Of a stretch of DNA of 64,000 bases, positions 18,862 to 27,533 are shown piece after piece; position 1 is the stretch's first letter, and the number at the start of each line of letters is the position of its first letter. The DNA is taken from assembly GCA_964493785.1 (NCBI GenBank), contig CAZBPM010000010.1, positions 70,035-134,034 on the forward strand, read 5' to 3'. The position numbers were made by a program, and so were the translations under genes. This DNA is from Hyphomicrobium_A sp964493785 (GTDB taxonomy: Bacteria; Pseudomonadota; Alphaproteobacteria; Rhizobiales; Hyphomicrobiaceae). The notes under the pieces are model-generated. The model had not been told where the DNA came from. It did no database searches and worked only from the letters and a program-made list of their open reading frames with translations.

Positions 18862-19302
18862 TCAGCCCCGCTGGCACCGGCGCTTCATCTCGGCGCCAAG
18901 CTCCCGCGAAACCTCGCTGGCCAGCATGATGCCACGCGAAATCTGCGCCGGCGTCAAACTGTTCGATGAGCGCAACACGCCCGGGGCACGATCGGCCTCG
19001 TTTTTGCCGTGCGCCAGCTCATCGCACGAGAGCTCCTTTTTCTTGCTCTTCAGTGCGAATAGGCGCACGCCCGACGCATAAGCCTCGGCCGGAGCGTGTG
19101 CCTTGACCCAGGCGCGGTCGTTATCGTCGACGAGGTAACGCAGCGTCCGCTGCCGCTTGGCGACGCAGTCGCTCGAATCGTCCACGCAGGTGAGGCCGGA
19201 GTTTGCGCCTGAGGTCACGCTGGGGCCGCTACAGCCAACGGGCGCGACAGGGACAAAAAGCAACAGCAGGACCGGCAGGTTCCGGCGGCGGTTGAAATTC
19301 AA
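18862..19302 (-). CDS. Putative lipoprotein
   Basis: This 146-residue protein has an N-terminal hydrophobic segment (LPVLLLLFVPVAP) ending in VGCSG, a plausible lipobox, so it is likely lipidated. The mature part has three further cysteines (TCVDDSSDC and a later CDEL) plus the C-terminal KRRC. A TTG at 19302 is the best start because GGGAG lies 7 bases upstream; the frame stays open further upstream without a ribosome site. No family recognised. It is divergent from the quinone oxidoreductase gene. Confidence 0.6.
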   Translation of the reverse strand: MNFNRRRNLPVLLLLFVPVAPVGCSGPSVTSGANSGLTCVDDSSDCVAKRQRTLRYLVDDNDRAWVKAHAPAEAYASGVRLFALKSKKKELSCDELAHGKNEADRAPGVLRSSNSLTPAQISRGIMLASEVSRELGAEMKRRCQRG

Positions 19303-19400
19303 GTCTTGCTCCCTTGTCGGCGCGCGGATTAAGCCCCTAGAAGGCCTCCATGGCCACGTCAAGGCGAAACGGGGCCAGCCAGAGGGGAAAGGTCGGGAAC

Positions 19401-20375
19401 ATGGTGCACGCGATCCGCATCCACGAGAATGGTGGCCCCGAGGTGCTCAAATGGGAGGCGGTCGAGCTTGGCTCGCCGGGTCCAGGCGAAGCGCGCATCC
19501 GCCAGACGGCGATCGGCATCAACTACATCGACGTCTACCACCGCAGCGGCCTCTATAAGCAGGCCGGCTTCCCCGCCGTGATCGGCATGGAGGGCGCTGG
19601 GCGAGTTGAAGCCATCGGGCCGGATGTCACGGACCTGAAAGTCGGCGACCGCGTCGCCTATGGGACCGTCCTGGGCGGCTATGCCGAGGAGCGGATCATC
19701 GCTGCCGACCGCCTGGTCAAGCTTCCCGACTTCATCAGCGACGCCACCGCCGCCTCCATCATGCTGCAGGGCATGACCGCGCGCTATCTGCTGCGCGAGA
19801 CCTATCGCGTCACGTCGGACACCACGCTGCTGTTCCACGCCGCCGCCGGGGGTGTTGGCCTCATTGTCTGCCAATGGGCGAAGGCACTAGGAGCCAACTT
19901 GATCGGCACGGTCGGATCGGATGAGAAAGCCGAGCTGGCCAAAGCCGCTGGCGCCACTCACGTCATCAACTACCGCACCGAGGACTTCGCGCAGCGCGTG
20001 CGCGAGATCACCGGCGGCGCACTGTGCGATGTCGTCTACGACGGCGTCGGCAAGGACACGTTCCCTTCATCGCTCGACTGCCTGAAGCCGAAGGGGCTGT
20101 GGGTCAGCTTCGGAAATGCGTCGGGCGTCGTGCCGCCGTTCGACATGGCGGTGCTGTCGGCGAAAGGCTCGCTCTTTGCAACGCGCCCGACGCTCATGAC
20201 CTACACCGCGCGGCATGAAGATCTCGTCGCCAACGCGGCCGAGCTGTTCGAGATGATCGGCAAGGGCGCGATCAAGGTCGAGCCGAGCCGGACCTACGCG
20301 TTGAAGGACGCAGCCGAGGCACACCACGATCTCGAAGCGCGCCGCACGACCGGCTCGATCGTTCTCGTTCCCTGA
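19401..20375 (+). CDS. NADPH:quinone oxidoreductase, zeta-crystallin type
   Basis: This is a 324-residue zinc-free medium-chain dehydrogenase/reductase. The N-terminal GroES-like domain has NYIDVYHRSGLY and GMEGAGRV, and the Rossmann NADPH loop is HAAAGGVGLIVCQWAK. Length matches QOR of other proteobacteria. It reduces quinones by one electron, using NADPH, in the cytosol. The ATG at 19401 follows a purine-rich run; upstream codons lie in the promoter shared with the divergent lipoprotein gene. Confidence 0.9.
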   Translation: MVHAIRIHENGGPEVLKWEAVELGSPGPGEARIRQTAIGINYIDVYHRSGLYKQAGFPAVIGMEGAGRVEAIGPDVTDLKVGDRVAYGTVLGGYAEERIIAADRLVKLPDFISDATAASIMLQGMTARYLLRETYRVTSDTTLLFHAAAGGVGLIVCQWAKALGANLIGTVGSDEKAELAKAAGATHVINYRTEDFAQRVREITGGALCDVVYDGVGKDTFPSSLDCLKPKGLWVSFGNASGVVPPFDMAVLSAKGSLFATRPTLMTYTARHEDLVANAAELFEMIGKGAIKVEPSRTYALKDAAEAHHDLEARRTTGSIVLVP

Positions 20376-20609
20376 CGGCGCAGCGCTGTAAGCCTCAGAC
20401 TATGGTTAGCCACCGGTAACCGGAACGGTGAAGGACTGATTGCGGCTTGCGTTGATACGGGCCCGATGAGCCGATTTGAGGCAAAACACCCTTACCCGTT
20501 CATTTCTCGGATACGTCGCAATTTACCAGATGTCATTTCTCATCTGACATTCTCGTAACCTAAGGCTCGAGCGGTCTAGGCCGCAATGTATGGCGTACGG
20601 GCGGGACAG

Positions 20610-20879
20610 ATGGCACGGCTACAACTAGCTGATCACGGAATTGAGGAGAGCACCGACTACGGCTCGACGCCGGATGCTCTTTTCCAACTCGGCCTTAGGT
20701 ATTGCGTAGGCCGGGATGTGGATACGGACCTCGTCGAGGCGCACAAGTGGTTCAATCTCGCAGCGATGCGGGGCAACGACGATGCCCGGCAGTATCGCAG
20801 CGAGATATCCCGCGAGATGTCGAGGATCCAAATATCACGCGCACAGCGCCTGGCGCGTGAGTGGCTGGCGCGGCACTAG
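20610..20879 (+). CDS. Small Sel1-repeat protein
   Basis: This 89-residue protein has one Sel1-like TPR unit: ALFQLGLRYCVGRDVDTDL then EAHKWFNLAAMRGNDDA, followed by a charged C-terminal helix. Similar short Sel1 proteins are common in Hyphomicrobiales. Start at ATG 20610 (MARLQLADHG) is preferred over an ATG eight codons upstream. The function is unknown; Sel1 repeats mediate protein contacts. No operon partner. Confidence 0.75.
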   Translation: MARLQLADHGIEESTDYGSTPDALFQLGLRYCVGRDVDTDLVEAHKWFNLAAMRGNDDARQYRSEISREMSRIQISRAQRLAREWLARH

Positions 20880-20916
20880 AAGAAGTGATGGTGGGTAGAG
20901 GCCGAGCTATTGGCAG

Positions 20917-21516
20917 CTAGCAGTTGCCGAACAGCGAAGCCACGCAGTCCCACGACTTCTTCACCGCGCCTCCAACCGCCTTGCCTGTATCGGTGACGGC
21001 CTTGCCGGTCTTGTTGGCGAGGTCCTCGACCATGTTCGGCTTGGGCTGGCGCGGTGTCGTCCCGGTCTCCGGTGGCGGGTTTGCCGGCTGCGGCGCGTAT
21101 TGATCCGGATTGACGATCTCCACCGGCGGCAAAGCGGTGCCAGGCGGTTGCTGCTGCGGCTGCGGCTGGAAGCCGAGACCGCCGCTCTGTGGAGTGTTCG
21201 GTTGCGGCGCGGCAGCCTCGAGCGGCGAGGCCCCCGGGTCACCCAGCGAGAACATCACGGTGCGCGTCTCGCCTGGGCACGGAGTAGCCTGCCCGCGAGC
21301 CGCGCTACAGCTCGCGTGTCCCCCGGCCTTGGCAAGTTCTGTGATGCAAAGGAACTGTCCGCGTGACGATCTGGCGGCCGCGGAAACGTCCCCACCAATC
21401 AGGCACCGATAGCTGGCCTCCGGACCGGTGCAGGTGACGCAGTATTCACTCGCCGCAGCACTCGCCGATGCCGCGATGAACAGCACCGCCCCTAGCGCTG
21501 GAAGCCGCCGTTGCAT
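20917..21516 (-). CDS. Exported Pro-rich Cys-containing protein
   Basis: This 199-residue protein starts at ATG 21516 with a signal peptide (about 1-23, ASASAAAS). The next 90 residues hold paired cysteines (YCVTC and later YRCLIGG, FLCIT, ASCSAARG, TPCPG), likely disulfide-bonded. A long Pro/Gln-rich linker (about 105-160) follows, then an amphipathic tail with KTGKAVTDTGKAVGGAVKK and a final CVASLFGNC. Probably a periplasmic or envelope protein; family not recognised. Confidence 0.65.
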   Translation of the reverse strand: MQRRLPALGAVLFIAASASAAASEYCVTCTGPEASYRCLIGGDVSAAARSSRGQFLCITELAKAGGHASCSAARGQATPCPGETRTVMFSLGDPGASPLEAAAPQPNTPQSGGLGFQPQPQQQPPGTALPPVEIVNPDQYAPQPANPPPETGTTPRQPKPNMVEDLANKTGKAVTDTGKAVGGAVKKSWDCVASLFGNC

Positions 21517-21676
21517 ATGGGTCCCCGCTGGGTCTGGCCGCTCGTCAGCCTTATCTTCCCACTGATATCGAACGATGCGGCGACGGGGGCGGGGCGTCAA
21601 GTGTGAGCAGCCCGTCCCGACCGGCTTGTTCAGCTTGCATTCGGGGTTCCCCGCCTCTATTAGGGGCACCTCCAGT

Positions 21677-21769
21677 GGAGCTGTGGCCGAGAGGCTGAAG
21701 GCGGCGGTTTGCTAAACCGTTATGCGCTGTAAAGGCGTATCGAGGGTTCGAATCCCTCCGGCTCCGCCA
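21677..21769 (+). tRNA. tRNA-Ser (anticodon GCU)
   Basis: This is a 93-nt class II tRNA including an encoded CCA. The acceptor stem is GGAGCTG with CGGCTCC, the anticodon GCT is at 21711-21713 between GGTTT and AAACC arms, the variable arm is long as in tRNA-Ser, and the T arm is GAGGGTTCGAATCCCTC. It reads AGU/AGC codons. The accessory-looking stretch that follows makes this a candidate integration site. Confidence 0.97.
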
Positions 21770-22133
21770 ACTAACACATTGCAGATAAAGAATTATTTGA
21801 ATCAAGCGGCCTCAGCTTGAGTTCCAAAGACGGATTCCAAACCCCGACATTTTCTCGAGTAGCTGAGCGGTCACCCTCGGGTGCGTTTCCGCGATGCACC
21901 TCTATCCACGGGGCTCTGAGGAGCCGATCTCGCGACCGCTTTTAAGCTCTCTCTTCCTTGGGTGGATACCAGTTGTCACTTCTGACCCAAACCGGACACG
22001 CATAGATGGCGATGCCGTGCTCGCGGAGAAGCATAAATCACATTGCGGAATGTCTGCCGGTAACGGTCCTTTACTTGGCAACCGCCAAGCACTCGACTAG
22101 CGTTCGAGCAGATTTGTTCTTACGGGGGGTGCC
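21770..22133. other. Non-coding stretch after tRNA-Ser
   Basis: These 360 bases have no supported gene. Composition is lower in GC than the flanks. Short open frames here lack ribosome sites and domain features. I looked for a second copy of the tRNA 3' end (AATCCCTCCGGCTCCGCCA) in the window and did not see one. Confidence 0.4.
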
Positions 22134-22433
22134 ATGCAGGTCATCAAGTTAGGATTCGTGGCCGCGGTTATGGTGTGCACACTTTCGGCGATGGCTCAGG
22201 CGGCCGATTGTACGAGGGTCGCAGCCGGTGGCGATAACGTCACCCACGATTTAGCGGTGCTGTTCTCCACAAACGCCCTCAAGAATACGATCGCCGGGCG
22301 TGGGCTTGTAGGGAAGGGGCCGGTTAAAACCACCTGCAAATCAGGCTCGGCGATGATTGAGTGTCACTCCTCGCAGATGGCCTGCAAGGGCGGAACGCCC
22401 GCGACCTGCTTGGGCCCCTGGCTATGCTTCTGA
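22134..22433 (+). CDS. Small secreted six-cysteine protein
   Basis: This 99-residue precursor has a typical signal peptide (MQVIKLGFVAAVMVCTLSAMAQA) and a mature part of about 76 residues with six cysteines: one at the start (ADCTR) and five in the C-terminal half (TTCKSG, IECHSS, ACKGG, TCLGP, LCF), enough for three disulfides. The start follows ACGGGGGGTGCC. No family recognised. It lies between tRNA-Ser and an IS110 remnant, so it may belong to acquired DNA. Confidence 0.65.
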   Translation: MQVIKLGFVAAVMVCTLSAMAQAADCTRVAAGGDNVTHDLAVLFSTNALKNTIAGRGLVGKGPVKTTCKSGSAMIECHSSQMACKGGTPATCLGPWLCF

Positions 22434-22800
22434 ACCCGGCCTAGACGTGCCCTCGTCTTAAATCTGTTCTAGCGGCTCGGGCCTCGCAGATATGCGGGGC
22501 AATATCCGCAAAGATGCGTCGGGCTTCTGGCCCTTCGCTGCGTAGCGAGTTTGGCCGTAGCGTCCCAAGTGTGGACGGGATCCCGTTGGCAAGGACTTTC
22601 TGGTTTGTCACGAAGAGCTGGCCAGGTAGCGCCCATGTGTCCGGCCTTTTTGCTCGGCGCGAACACCGATGGCCTTCATGCTATCCGCAAGGTCAGCTCC
22701 CTATCACAAGCACGCGCTCGGAGCGCCATGGGACGAATGGGTTCTGCTGCTCTCGGTGGTCGACCTTTCCAACCTCGTGAAGCGCGCCCAACGTAGGCGC
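22434..22800. other. Degenerate sequence downstream of the IS110 fragment
   Basis: No intact gene is visible. Several short open frames occur in both directions. The position directly after the 3' end of the transposase fragment suggests the rest of the insertion element or its flank, but I cannot define element ends. Confidence 0.35.
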
Positions 22801-23010
22801 TCATTCTATAGGGCCGCTGGCACGGGTTCGTCGCTGAGCATAGCGGATCACTGCCAAGCCGCCGACGACGAGAAGCCATCGCAGGTAGTGATCTCCACAC
22901 TTCGATATCTTCCCAAGGCGCTCTTGGCCGCCGCTCGATGATCGCCTCGGCTCCAGCCCGATGAAGGCTGCAAAGCTCCTGCCGGTCTTGAAGTTGGAAG
23001 CATTGCCGAC
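22801..23010 (-). pseudogene. IS110-family (IS116/IS110/IS902) transposase C-terminal remnant
   Basis: Reading the minus strand from 23010 gives about 69 codons starting VGNASNFKTGRSFAAFIGLE and continuing with SSSGGQERLGKISKCGDHYLRW, then a stop at 22801. This matches the conserved C-terminal transposase_20 region of IS110 elements, in which a GRDFAAWLGL, an SSGGKERLGRISKRGD and an LRRLL motif follow each other. A TAG lies directly upstream in the same frame and there is no start codon, so only a fragment remains. It is evidence of past insertion next to tRNA-Ser. Confidence 0.8.
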
Positions 23011-23080
23011 CTAACAGTCAGGCAGTGAAAAGCGCCGCCGTTCCAACGGAACTTATCTGGCCCTGTATTCTTCTCCCTGC

Positions 23081-23422
23081 ATGGACAGAGCTTGTCGCAT
23101 TTTGATCTATGATGAAGAACCGGTTGCGCGGGCGCATATCCGCGCCCTTCTTGAGCAGGCCGGGGAGGTCGTCGTTGAGGCCGGTTGTGTGGACGAAGCG
23201 CTTTTGCTGCTGGCTGGCGACCACATCAAGGCAGTTGTCAGCAACACACAGGCGGCCGGTAGGGACCTGATGAAAACGGTGCGTCGGAGGTATCCGGAAA
23301 AGATGGTGATCACCGTGACGGAGCGATGCTCGCCGTCAGCGGCTAAGTTGCCCGATGGCGTCATCGAGCTGTCCAGTCCCTTCTCGGACGAGCGATTGCG
23401 CGAGGTGGTGTCTCACATCTGA
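23081..23422 (+). CDS. Pseudo-receiver domain protein
   Basis: This 113-residue protein has the fold pattern of a response-regulator receiver (RILIYDEEPVARAHIRALLEQAG, acidic pair present). The phosphorylation site reads VVSNTQAAG, with Asn where Asp is expected, and the conserved Lys before Pro-Phe is Ser (ELSSPF). It probably cannot be phosphorylated and may act as a constitutive or ligand-bound receiver. No output domain and no obvious Shine-Dalgarno sequence. An intact single-domain receiver lies convergent, 150 bases away. Confidence 0.65.
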   Translation: MDRACRILIYDEEPVARAHIRALLEQAGEVVVEAGCVDEALLLLAGDHIKAVVSNTQAAGRDLMKTVRRRYPEKMVITVTERCSPSAAKLPDGVIELSSPFSDERLREVVSHI

Positions 23423-23569
23423 GTTAGCGGGACGACCGGGCCTCGTAGAGCTGCTGCGGCGGGACCGTCTTAATTAAGGTCGCCCCGTCAGGCGCTCTGT
23501 TTGCGCTGGCACGCTCGGCCAGCCCGATAACGCCCCGTAGCGAGCGCGAGGCACTCTAATGCGGCAGCC

Positions 23570-23932
23570 TTAGGCTTTCGGACCAAACAACAATCCCATA
23601 GCTTCGACGATCTGCTGCTCAGTCGCAGGCTTGGGCAAGTGCGGCGCGCCCTGGCAGGCCCCGTCGATTGCGCCGAAGCCGCTGTAGATCAAGAAGGGAA
23701 TTCCTCGCTGATGGAGCCGCACGCAAAGCGGCGAACTATCACCGTCGCCCAATCCATGGTCCAGGATAGCGCCCTCGATTTTATCCCTCTCTACGAGCAA
23801 AAGGGCTTCCTTCAGGGTATTTGTCACGACGACGCTTGCGCCGGCGGTTTCCAATGCCTCGGAAATATCCAGAGCTATAAACGGCTCATCCTCGACCACG
23901 AGGATCTCCCGCCCCCTAATACGGCGTGGCAT
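23570..23932 (-). CDS. Single-domain response regulator receiver
   Basis: This 120-residue receiver has the full set of residues: acidic pair in VVEDEPF, phosphoacceptor Asp in AILDHGLGDG, Ser in IYSGF and Lys in LPKPA. There is no output domain, so it would act by protein contact, as in CheY-like or phosphorelay proteins common in Hyphomicrobiales. Start at ATG 23932 (MPRRIRGREILVVEDE) is preferred over an ATG seven codons upstream. No kinase gene is adjacent. Confidence 0.8.
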   Translation of the reverse strand: MPRRIRGREILVVEDEPFIALDISEALETAGASVVVTNTLKEALLLVERDKIEGAILDHGLGDGDSSPLCVRLHQRGIPFLIYSGFGAIDGACQGAPHLPKPATEQQIVEAMGLLFGPKA

Positions 23933-24154
23933 GTCATTTTCCCGACAATACACAACAACGGGTCCCCATATGAACGCATTGAATTAAGTGGGGTTCCGTA
24001 TCGCGCTGGTGCAGTCGGCATCAAGCGGGGTTTGGTCGGTTATCTGACAGCCGGTGAACTTCGACGAGGGGACTTCGTCTGCGGCGGTCCAAGCGGGTGT
24101 CGACCACAGGCGACTTCCGCTGATTGGACAGACCATCAGTTGCGCCCATGAAAG

Positions 24155-24183
24155 ACGTAGACGCCCAATCTCAGCGTCTACGT
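24155..24183 (-). terminator. Hairpin downstream of the alpha/beta hydrolase
   Basis: A perfect 10-bp inverted repeat (ACGTAGACGC at 24155-24164 with GCGTCTACGT at 24174-24183) lies about 33 bases beyond the minus-strand hydrolase stop. The following tail (CTTTC on the minus strand) is only weakly T-rich, so termination is plausible rather than certain. Confidence 0.5.
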
Positions 24184-24215
24184 CGGCGACTTTATACCTG
24201 ACCGGACAATGTTTT

Positions 24216-25067
24216 TTATGCGGCGACGCTGGTGGATTGGGCACTGAAGAATTTCAGGAGGTCGGCATTGATCAGGTCGTCGTGCGTCGTGCACAAGCCG
24301 TGAGGCAGCCGCTCGTATATCTTCAGCGTCCCGTTCTTCAGCAGCTTCGCCGACAGAGGCGCAGAGTTGGCGATTGGGACGATCTGGTCGTCGTCCCCGT
24401 GCATCACCAGCGTCGGCACATCGATCGTCCTCAGATCCTCGGTGAAGTCCGTCTCCGAGAACGCCTTGATGCCGTCATGCTGAGCTTTGGCACCGCCCAT
24501 CATGGCTTGGCGCCACCAGTTCCAGATGACGGTCTCTGAAGGTTTCGCGCCGGGGCGGTTGTAGCCGTAAAAAGGGCCTCCTGCGAATTCGAGATAGAAC
24601 TGCGCACGGTTGGCTGCCAATTCTCTTCGCAGGCCGTCGAAGACCTCCATCGTTAGCCCGCCCGGGCTGGCAGCGGTCTTCACCATGATCGGTGGCACGG
24701 CCCCGATGAGGACGAGCTTCGCAACCCGGCCCTTGCCGTAACGCGCGACATAGCGCGTCGCCTCGCCGCCGCCGGTCGAGTGGCCCACATGAATGGCGTT
24801 GCGCAGGTCGAGATGCTCTACGACCGCTGCAACGTCTGCAGCGTAATGGTCCATGTCGTGGCCGTCGCTGACCTGACTGGAGCGGCCGTGACCGCGCCGA
24901 TCGTGCGCGATGACGCGATAGCCCTTGCCGAGGAAATAGAGCATCTGCGTATCCCAGTCGTCGGAGCTGAGCGGCCAGCCATGATGGAAGACGATGGGTT
25001 GCGCGGTCTTGGGGCCCCAATCCTTGTAGAAGATCTGGACACCGTCGGTGGTGGTAATCGTGGTCAT
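24216..25067 (-). CDS. Alpha/beta hydrolase, non-haem chloroperoxidase type
   Basis: This is a 283-residue hydrolase of the cofactor-free haloperoxidase/esterase family. Signatures are VFHHGWPLSSDDWD (oxyanion region), AHDRRGHGRSS, nucleophile motif GHSTGGGE, acid in MHGDDDQIVP and His in LPHGLCTTH. The start at ATG 25067 is fixed by AAGGA about 9 bases upstream; codons further upstream are low-complexity. It is the last gene of a minus-strand group (NAD(P)-binding protein, membrane protein, MBL hydrolase, this gene) facing a CadC-like regulator. Actual substrate unknown. Confidence 0.88.
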   Translation of the reverse strand: MTTITTTDGVQIFYKDWGPKTAQPIVFHHGWPLSSDDWDTQMLYFLGKGYRVIAHDRRGHGRSSQVSDGHDMDHYAADVAAVVEHLDLRNAIHVGHSTGGGEATRYVARYGKGRVAKLVLIGAVPPIMVKTAASPGGLTMEVFDGLRRELAANRAQFYLEFAGGPFYGYNRPGAKPSETVIWNWWRQAMMGGAKAQHDGIKAFSETDFTEDLRTIDVPTLVMHGDDDQIVPIANSAPLSAKLLKNGTLKIYERLPHGLCTTHDDLINADLLKFFSAQSTSVAA

Positions 25068-25181
25068 TGTACGTGTTCCTTGCTCTATGATGGACGGCTT
25101 AGGCGCGTGGCGGCGATTGCTCGGGCCGCTCGTTGTGGTCGTCGTCAAAGGCCGGTCGACCAAGGTGATGCGGTGCGACGG

Positions 25182-26132
25182 TCAGTAGTCCCAGAAGGCA
25201 GGGACCCAACGGAACGCGTCTCCATCGACCGCCACCCTGCCGACCGACGGGAACGGCAGATGGGTGGCCACCAGCAATTCGCCGGTCTCAGCCAGCTCTC
25301 GCAAAAGTCGGACGCGCACGCGTGCCGCTTCGTCTGGATCATGCTCGAAACCGTTGTGCCAGTCGGGTTGCTCAAAACCCACCGCGAACACCGCGTCGCC
25401 GGCGAACGTCAGCGCATCGCCGACGGAGGCCAGGCGCACCACGCTGTGGCCAGGGGTATGTCCGCCAGTGCGGCGAACGACGACGCCCGGCGCAACCTCG
25501 TGCACCTCATCGAACGGTCGCAGATTGCTGCGGTACGTTTTTGCGAACTGCTTGGCAGCGGCCCGAAGCGCGTCCGGAAAGCCCTGAGGCATGTTGGTGT
25601 GGGAGAAATCAGGAGCCTCCCAGAATTCTAGCTCGGCGGCCGCAACGTGGATTCGCAAGTCCGGACGCAGCCGTTCCTGTACGCCGTCGACGATGAGCCC
25701 GCCGACGTGATCCATGTGCATGTGGGTCAGTACCACGTCGGTCACAGACGCGAGATCAATGCCGGCAGCCTCTAGGCGCTTGATCAACTGCCCCGCCCGC
25801 GGCAAGTGCAGGTCCGGGTCGGACCCGAGGCCCGCGTCAATGAGGATTGTCTGGCGCCCGCTGCGAACCACAACCGCGTTCAGCGCCCAGTCGAAGGCAT
25901 CGGGCGGCAGGAACATGTGGTCCAGCCAAGCCGCCCGGGCAGCCGGTTCGACGTTGTGCCCCAACATCTTGGTTGGCAGTGGCAGCACGCCGTCGCTGAT
26001 GATCAGCACTTCGATCTCTCCGATCCGCACCGCGTAGCGCGATGGAACCAACTCGTCGCGGCCTGATCCGACGGGACGCGGGGCACTGTCCAAAGTCGCG
26101 ACTGCATTTACCTTCAGCATCTTCATCTCCAT
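25182..26132 (-). CDS. MBL-fold metallo-hydrolase
   Basis: This is a protein of about 316 residues with the metallo-beta-lactamase fold. The zinc motif is LTHMHMDHVGG, further ligands are the His of GGHTPGHSV, the Asp of TFAGDAVF and the His of VATHLPFP. No signal peptide, so cytosolic; it is more like quorum-quenching lactonases or related hydrolases than beta-lactamases. Three ATGs (26132, 26126, 26120) open the frame; GGAG six bases before 26120 makes the last the likely start. It lies 15 bases behind the membrane-protein gene in a probable operon. Confidence 0.87.
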   Translation of the reverse strand: MEMKMLKVNAVATLDSAPRPVGSGRDELVPSRYAVRIGEIEVLIISDGVLPLPTKMLGHNVEPAARAAWLDHMFLPPDAFDWALNAVVVRSGRQTILIDAGLGSDPDLHLPRAGQLIKRLEAAGIDLASVTDVVLTHMHMDHVGGLIVDGVQERLRPDLRIHVAAAELEFWEAPDFSHTNMPQGFPDALRAAAKQFAKTYRSNLRPFDEVHEVAPGVVVRRTGGHTPGHSVVRLASVGDALTFAGDAVFAVGFEQPDWHNGFEHDPDEAARVRVRLLRELAETGELLVATHLPFPSVGRVAVDGDAFRWVPAFWDY

Positions 26133-26147
26133 AGGGTATGGGTTGAT

Positions 26148-26603
26148 TTACGTGGTTGGCTCGTCAAGATTTCCCGCGTGCCGACTTCGGCTTCGCTGTG
26201 CAGGCCATTTCCGGGGAGTGGCTATCGCCCAGATTGTGATGGCGAGTGAGATGACTGCCGGCAGCGTCACCGCCGGAAAGTCGCGCGCCAGTGCTGATGG
26301 TCCGCAGATACCGACCGCGACTTCCCAAAAGTGAAATAGCGCGTGGCCAGAGAGCCAGATCGCCGCCGCCCCCCAGGTTGGAACTCTGAGATGCGGCCGC
26401 GCCGAGCCGAGGAAAAACGCTCCGCCGAGCAGCAGAAAGATGAGACCGATGTCGCGGACGAAGTGCTGGTTGAACGGACCGGTCGTCGTCACCCCGGGTA
26501 CGCTGAAGTACCAGCCTTCCGGATTGACGAGCATGAAGGTGCCATTGGCGATGGCGGCGACGCCGAGCAAAAGGGCGGCGGCAACAGAGACCGCATTGAG
26601 CAT
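26148..26603 (-). CDS. Small four-helix membrane protein
   Basis: This is a 151-residue integral membrane protein with four hydrophobic segments (about 3-24, 47-65, 75-93 and 108-130). An invariant-looking FNQHFVRDIGLIFLLLGGAFF stretch resembles DoxX/DUF-type inner membrane proteins, but I cannot name the family. AGGAG lies 7 bases before ATG 26603. It is located between an NAD(P)-binding protein (54 bases upstream) and an MBL hydrolase (15 bases downstream), in one probable transcript. Confidence 0.75.
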   Translation of the reverse strand: MLNAVSVAAALLLGVAAIANGTFMLVNPEGWYFSVPGVTTTGPFNQHFVRDIGLIFLLLGGAFFLGSARPHLRVPTWGAAAIWLSGHALFHFWEVAVGICGPSALARDFPAVTLPAVISLAITIWAIATPRKWPAQRSRSRHAGNLDEPTT

Positions 26604-26657
26604 GGCAAATCTCCTAGACCTGACGAGGCGGATCGAGTGTCGCGTAGCGTTGCGAGA

Positions 26658-27413
26658 TCAGGCCCGCGCCGATGAGCGGCGCAGCCAGTCTTCGAAGCGG
26701 ATCGAGCCCAGCATTGGTGACGCACCCGGAGTCAGAGATCTGTCGTCCAGCTCGGTGCCGAAGTAGCGGGCATGAATGTCCGCGATAACTTCGCGCCGGT
26801 CTCCGGCCTGGGCGAGATGCTGTCGGACGAGGGAGTCGAGGGGCACTTTTTCTGGTCCGGCCAGCTCCACGATGCCGTTTGTCGGCCCCCCGAGTGCCAG
26901 CACGGCGACCGCCGATGCCACGTCATCGGAAGCAATCGGCTGAAGCAGAGCCGGCGACAAGCGAATAGCATTGCCTTGGGCGGCGGACTGCGCGATTGCA
27001 CCGACGAATTCGAAGAACTGCGTCGAGCGCACGATCGTGTAGGGAATTCCGGAACGCTCGATCAACTTCTCCTGAGCCACCTTTGCCCGCAGGTACCCGC
27101 TGTCGGGAAGGCGATCCGCGCCAACGACGGATAGGGCCACGTGATGGCTAACACCGGCTGCTGCCTCTGCGGCGAGCAGGTTGCGGCCGGCGGTCTGGAA
27201 GAATTCTAGAACCGCCTTGTCCTCGAACGATGGCGAGTTCGCCACATCGACCACGACACGCGCACCCGCGAGCGCTTCTGCCAGCCCCTGCCGCGTGATC
27301 GTGTTGACGCCCGTGTTCGGGGACGCTGCAAGGACCTCATGACCCTTAGCGCGAAGCCTGTCCGCGACTTTCGAGCCGATAAGACCACTGCCGCCTATAA
27401 TGACGATTTTCAT
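26658..27413 (-). CDS. NmrA-like NAD(P)-binding protein
   Basis: This is a 251-residue atypical short-chain dehydrogenase of the NmrA/NAD(P)H-binding group. The N-terminal Rossmann motif is IIGGSGLIGSKVADRL; VVDVANSPSFED and HHVALSVVGADRLPDSGYLRAKVAQEKLIERSG match the family, and the catalytic Tyr-Lys pair is not conserved in the classical form. GGGAG lies 7 bases before ATG 27413. It is the first gene of the minus-strand group divergent from the winged-helix/TPR regulator at 27617. Confidence 0.88.
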   Translation of the reverse strand: MKIVIIGGSGLIGSKVADRLRAKGHEVLAASPNTGVNTITRQGLAEALAGARVVVDVANSPSFEDKAVLEFFQTAGRNLLAAEAAAGVSHHVALSVVGADRLPDSGYLRAKVAQEKLIERSGIPYTIVRSTQFFEFVGAIAQSAAQGNAIRLSPALLQPIASDDVASAVAVLALGGPTNGIVELAGPEKVPLDSLVRQHLAQAGDRREVIADIHARYFGTELDDRSLTPGASPMLGSIRFEDWLRRSSARA

Positions 27414-27533
27414 TCGACAACTCCCAATCCTGATGCCCTGTGCGCTGGCGTCGTGTGGGCTCGGAAGTTGCCTGGCTTGCCGCCGGAAGGCTTTGCTTAG
27501 ACCTTTAAATATCCTTCGGTTTACCTTGGAATT

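Noticed and set aside
21751..21769. tRNA-Ser 3' end as an attachment site with a second copy
   Set aside because: I looked for the 19-base 3' end elsewhere in the window and did not see a duplicate, so integration boundaries cannot be claimed.
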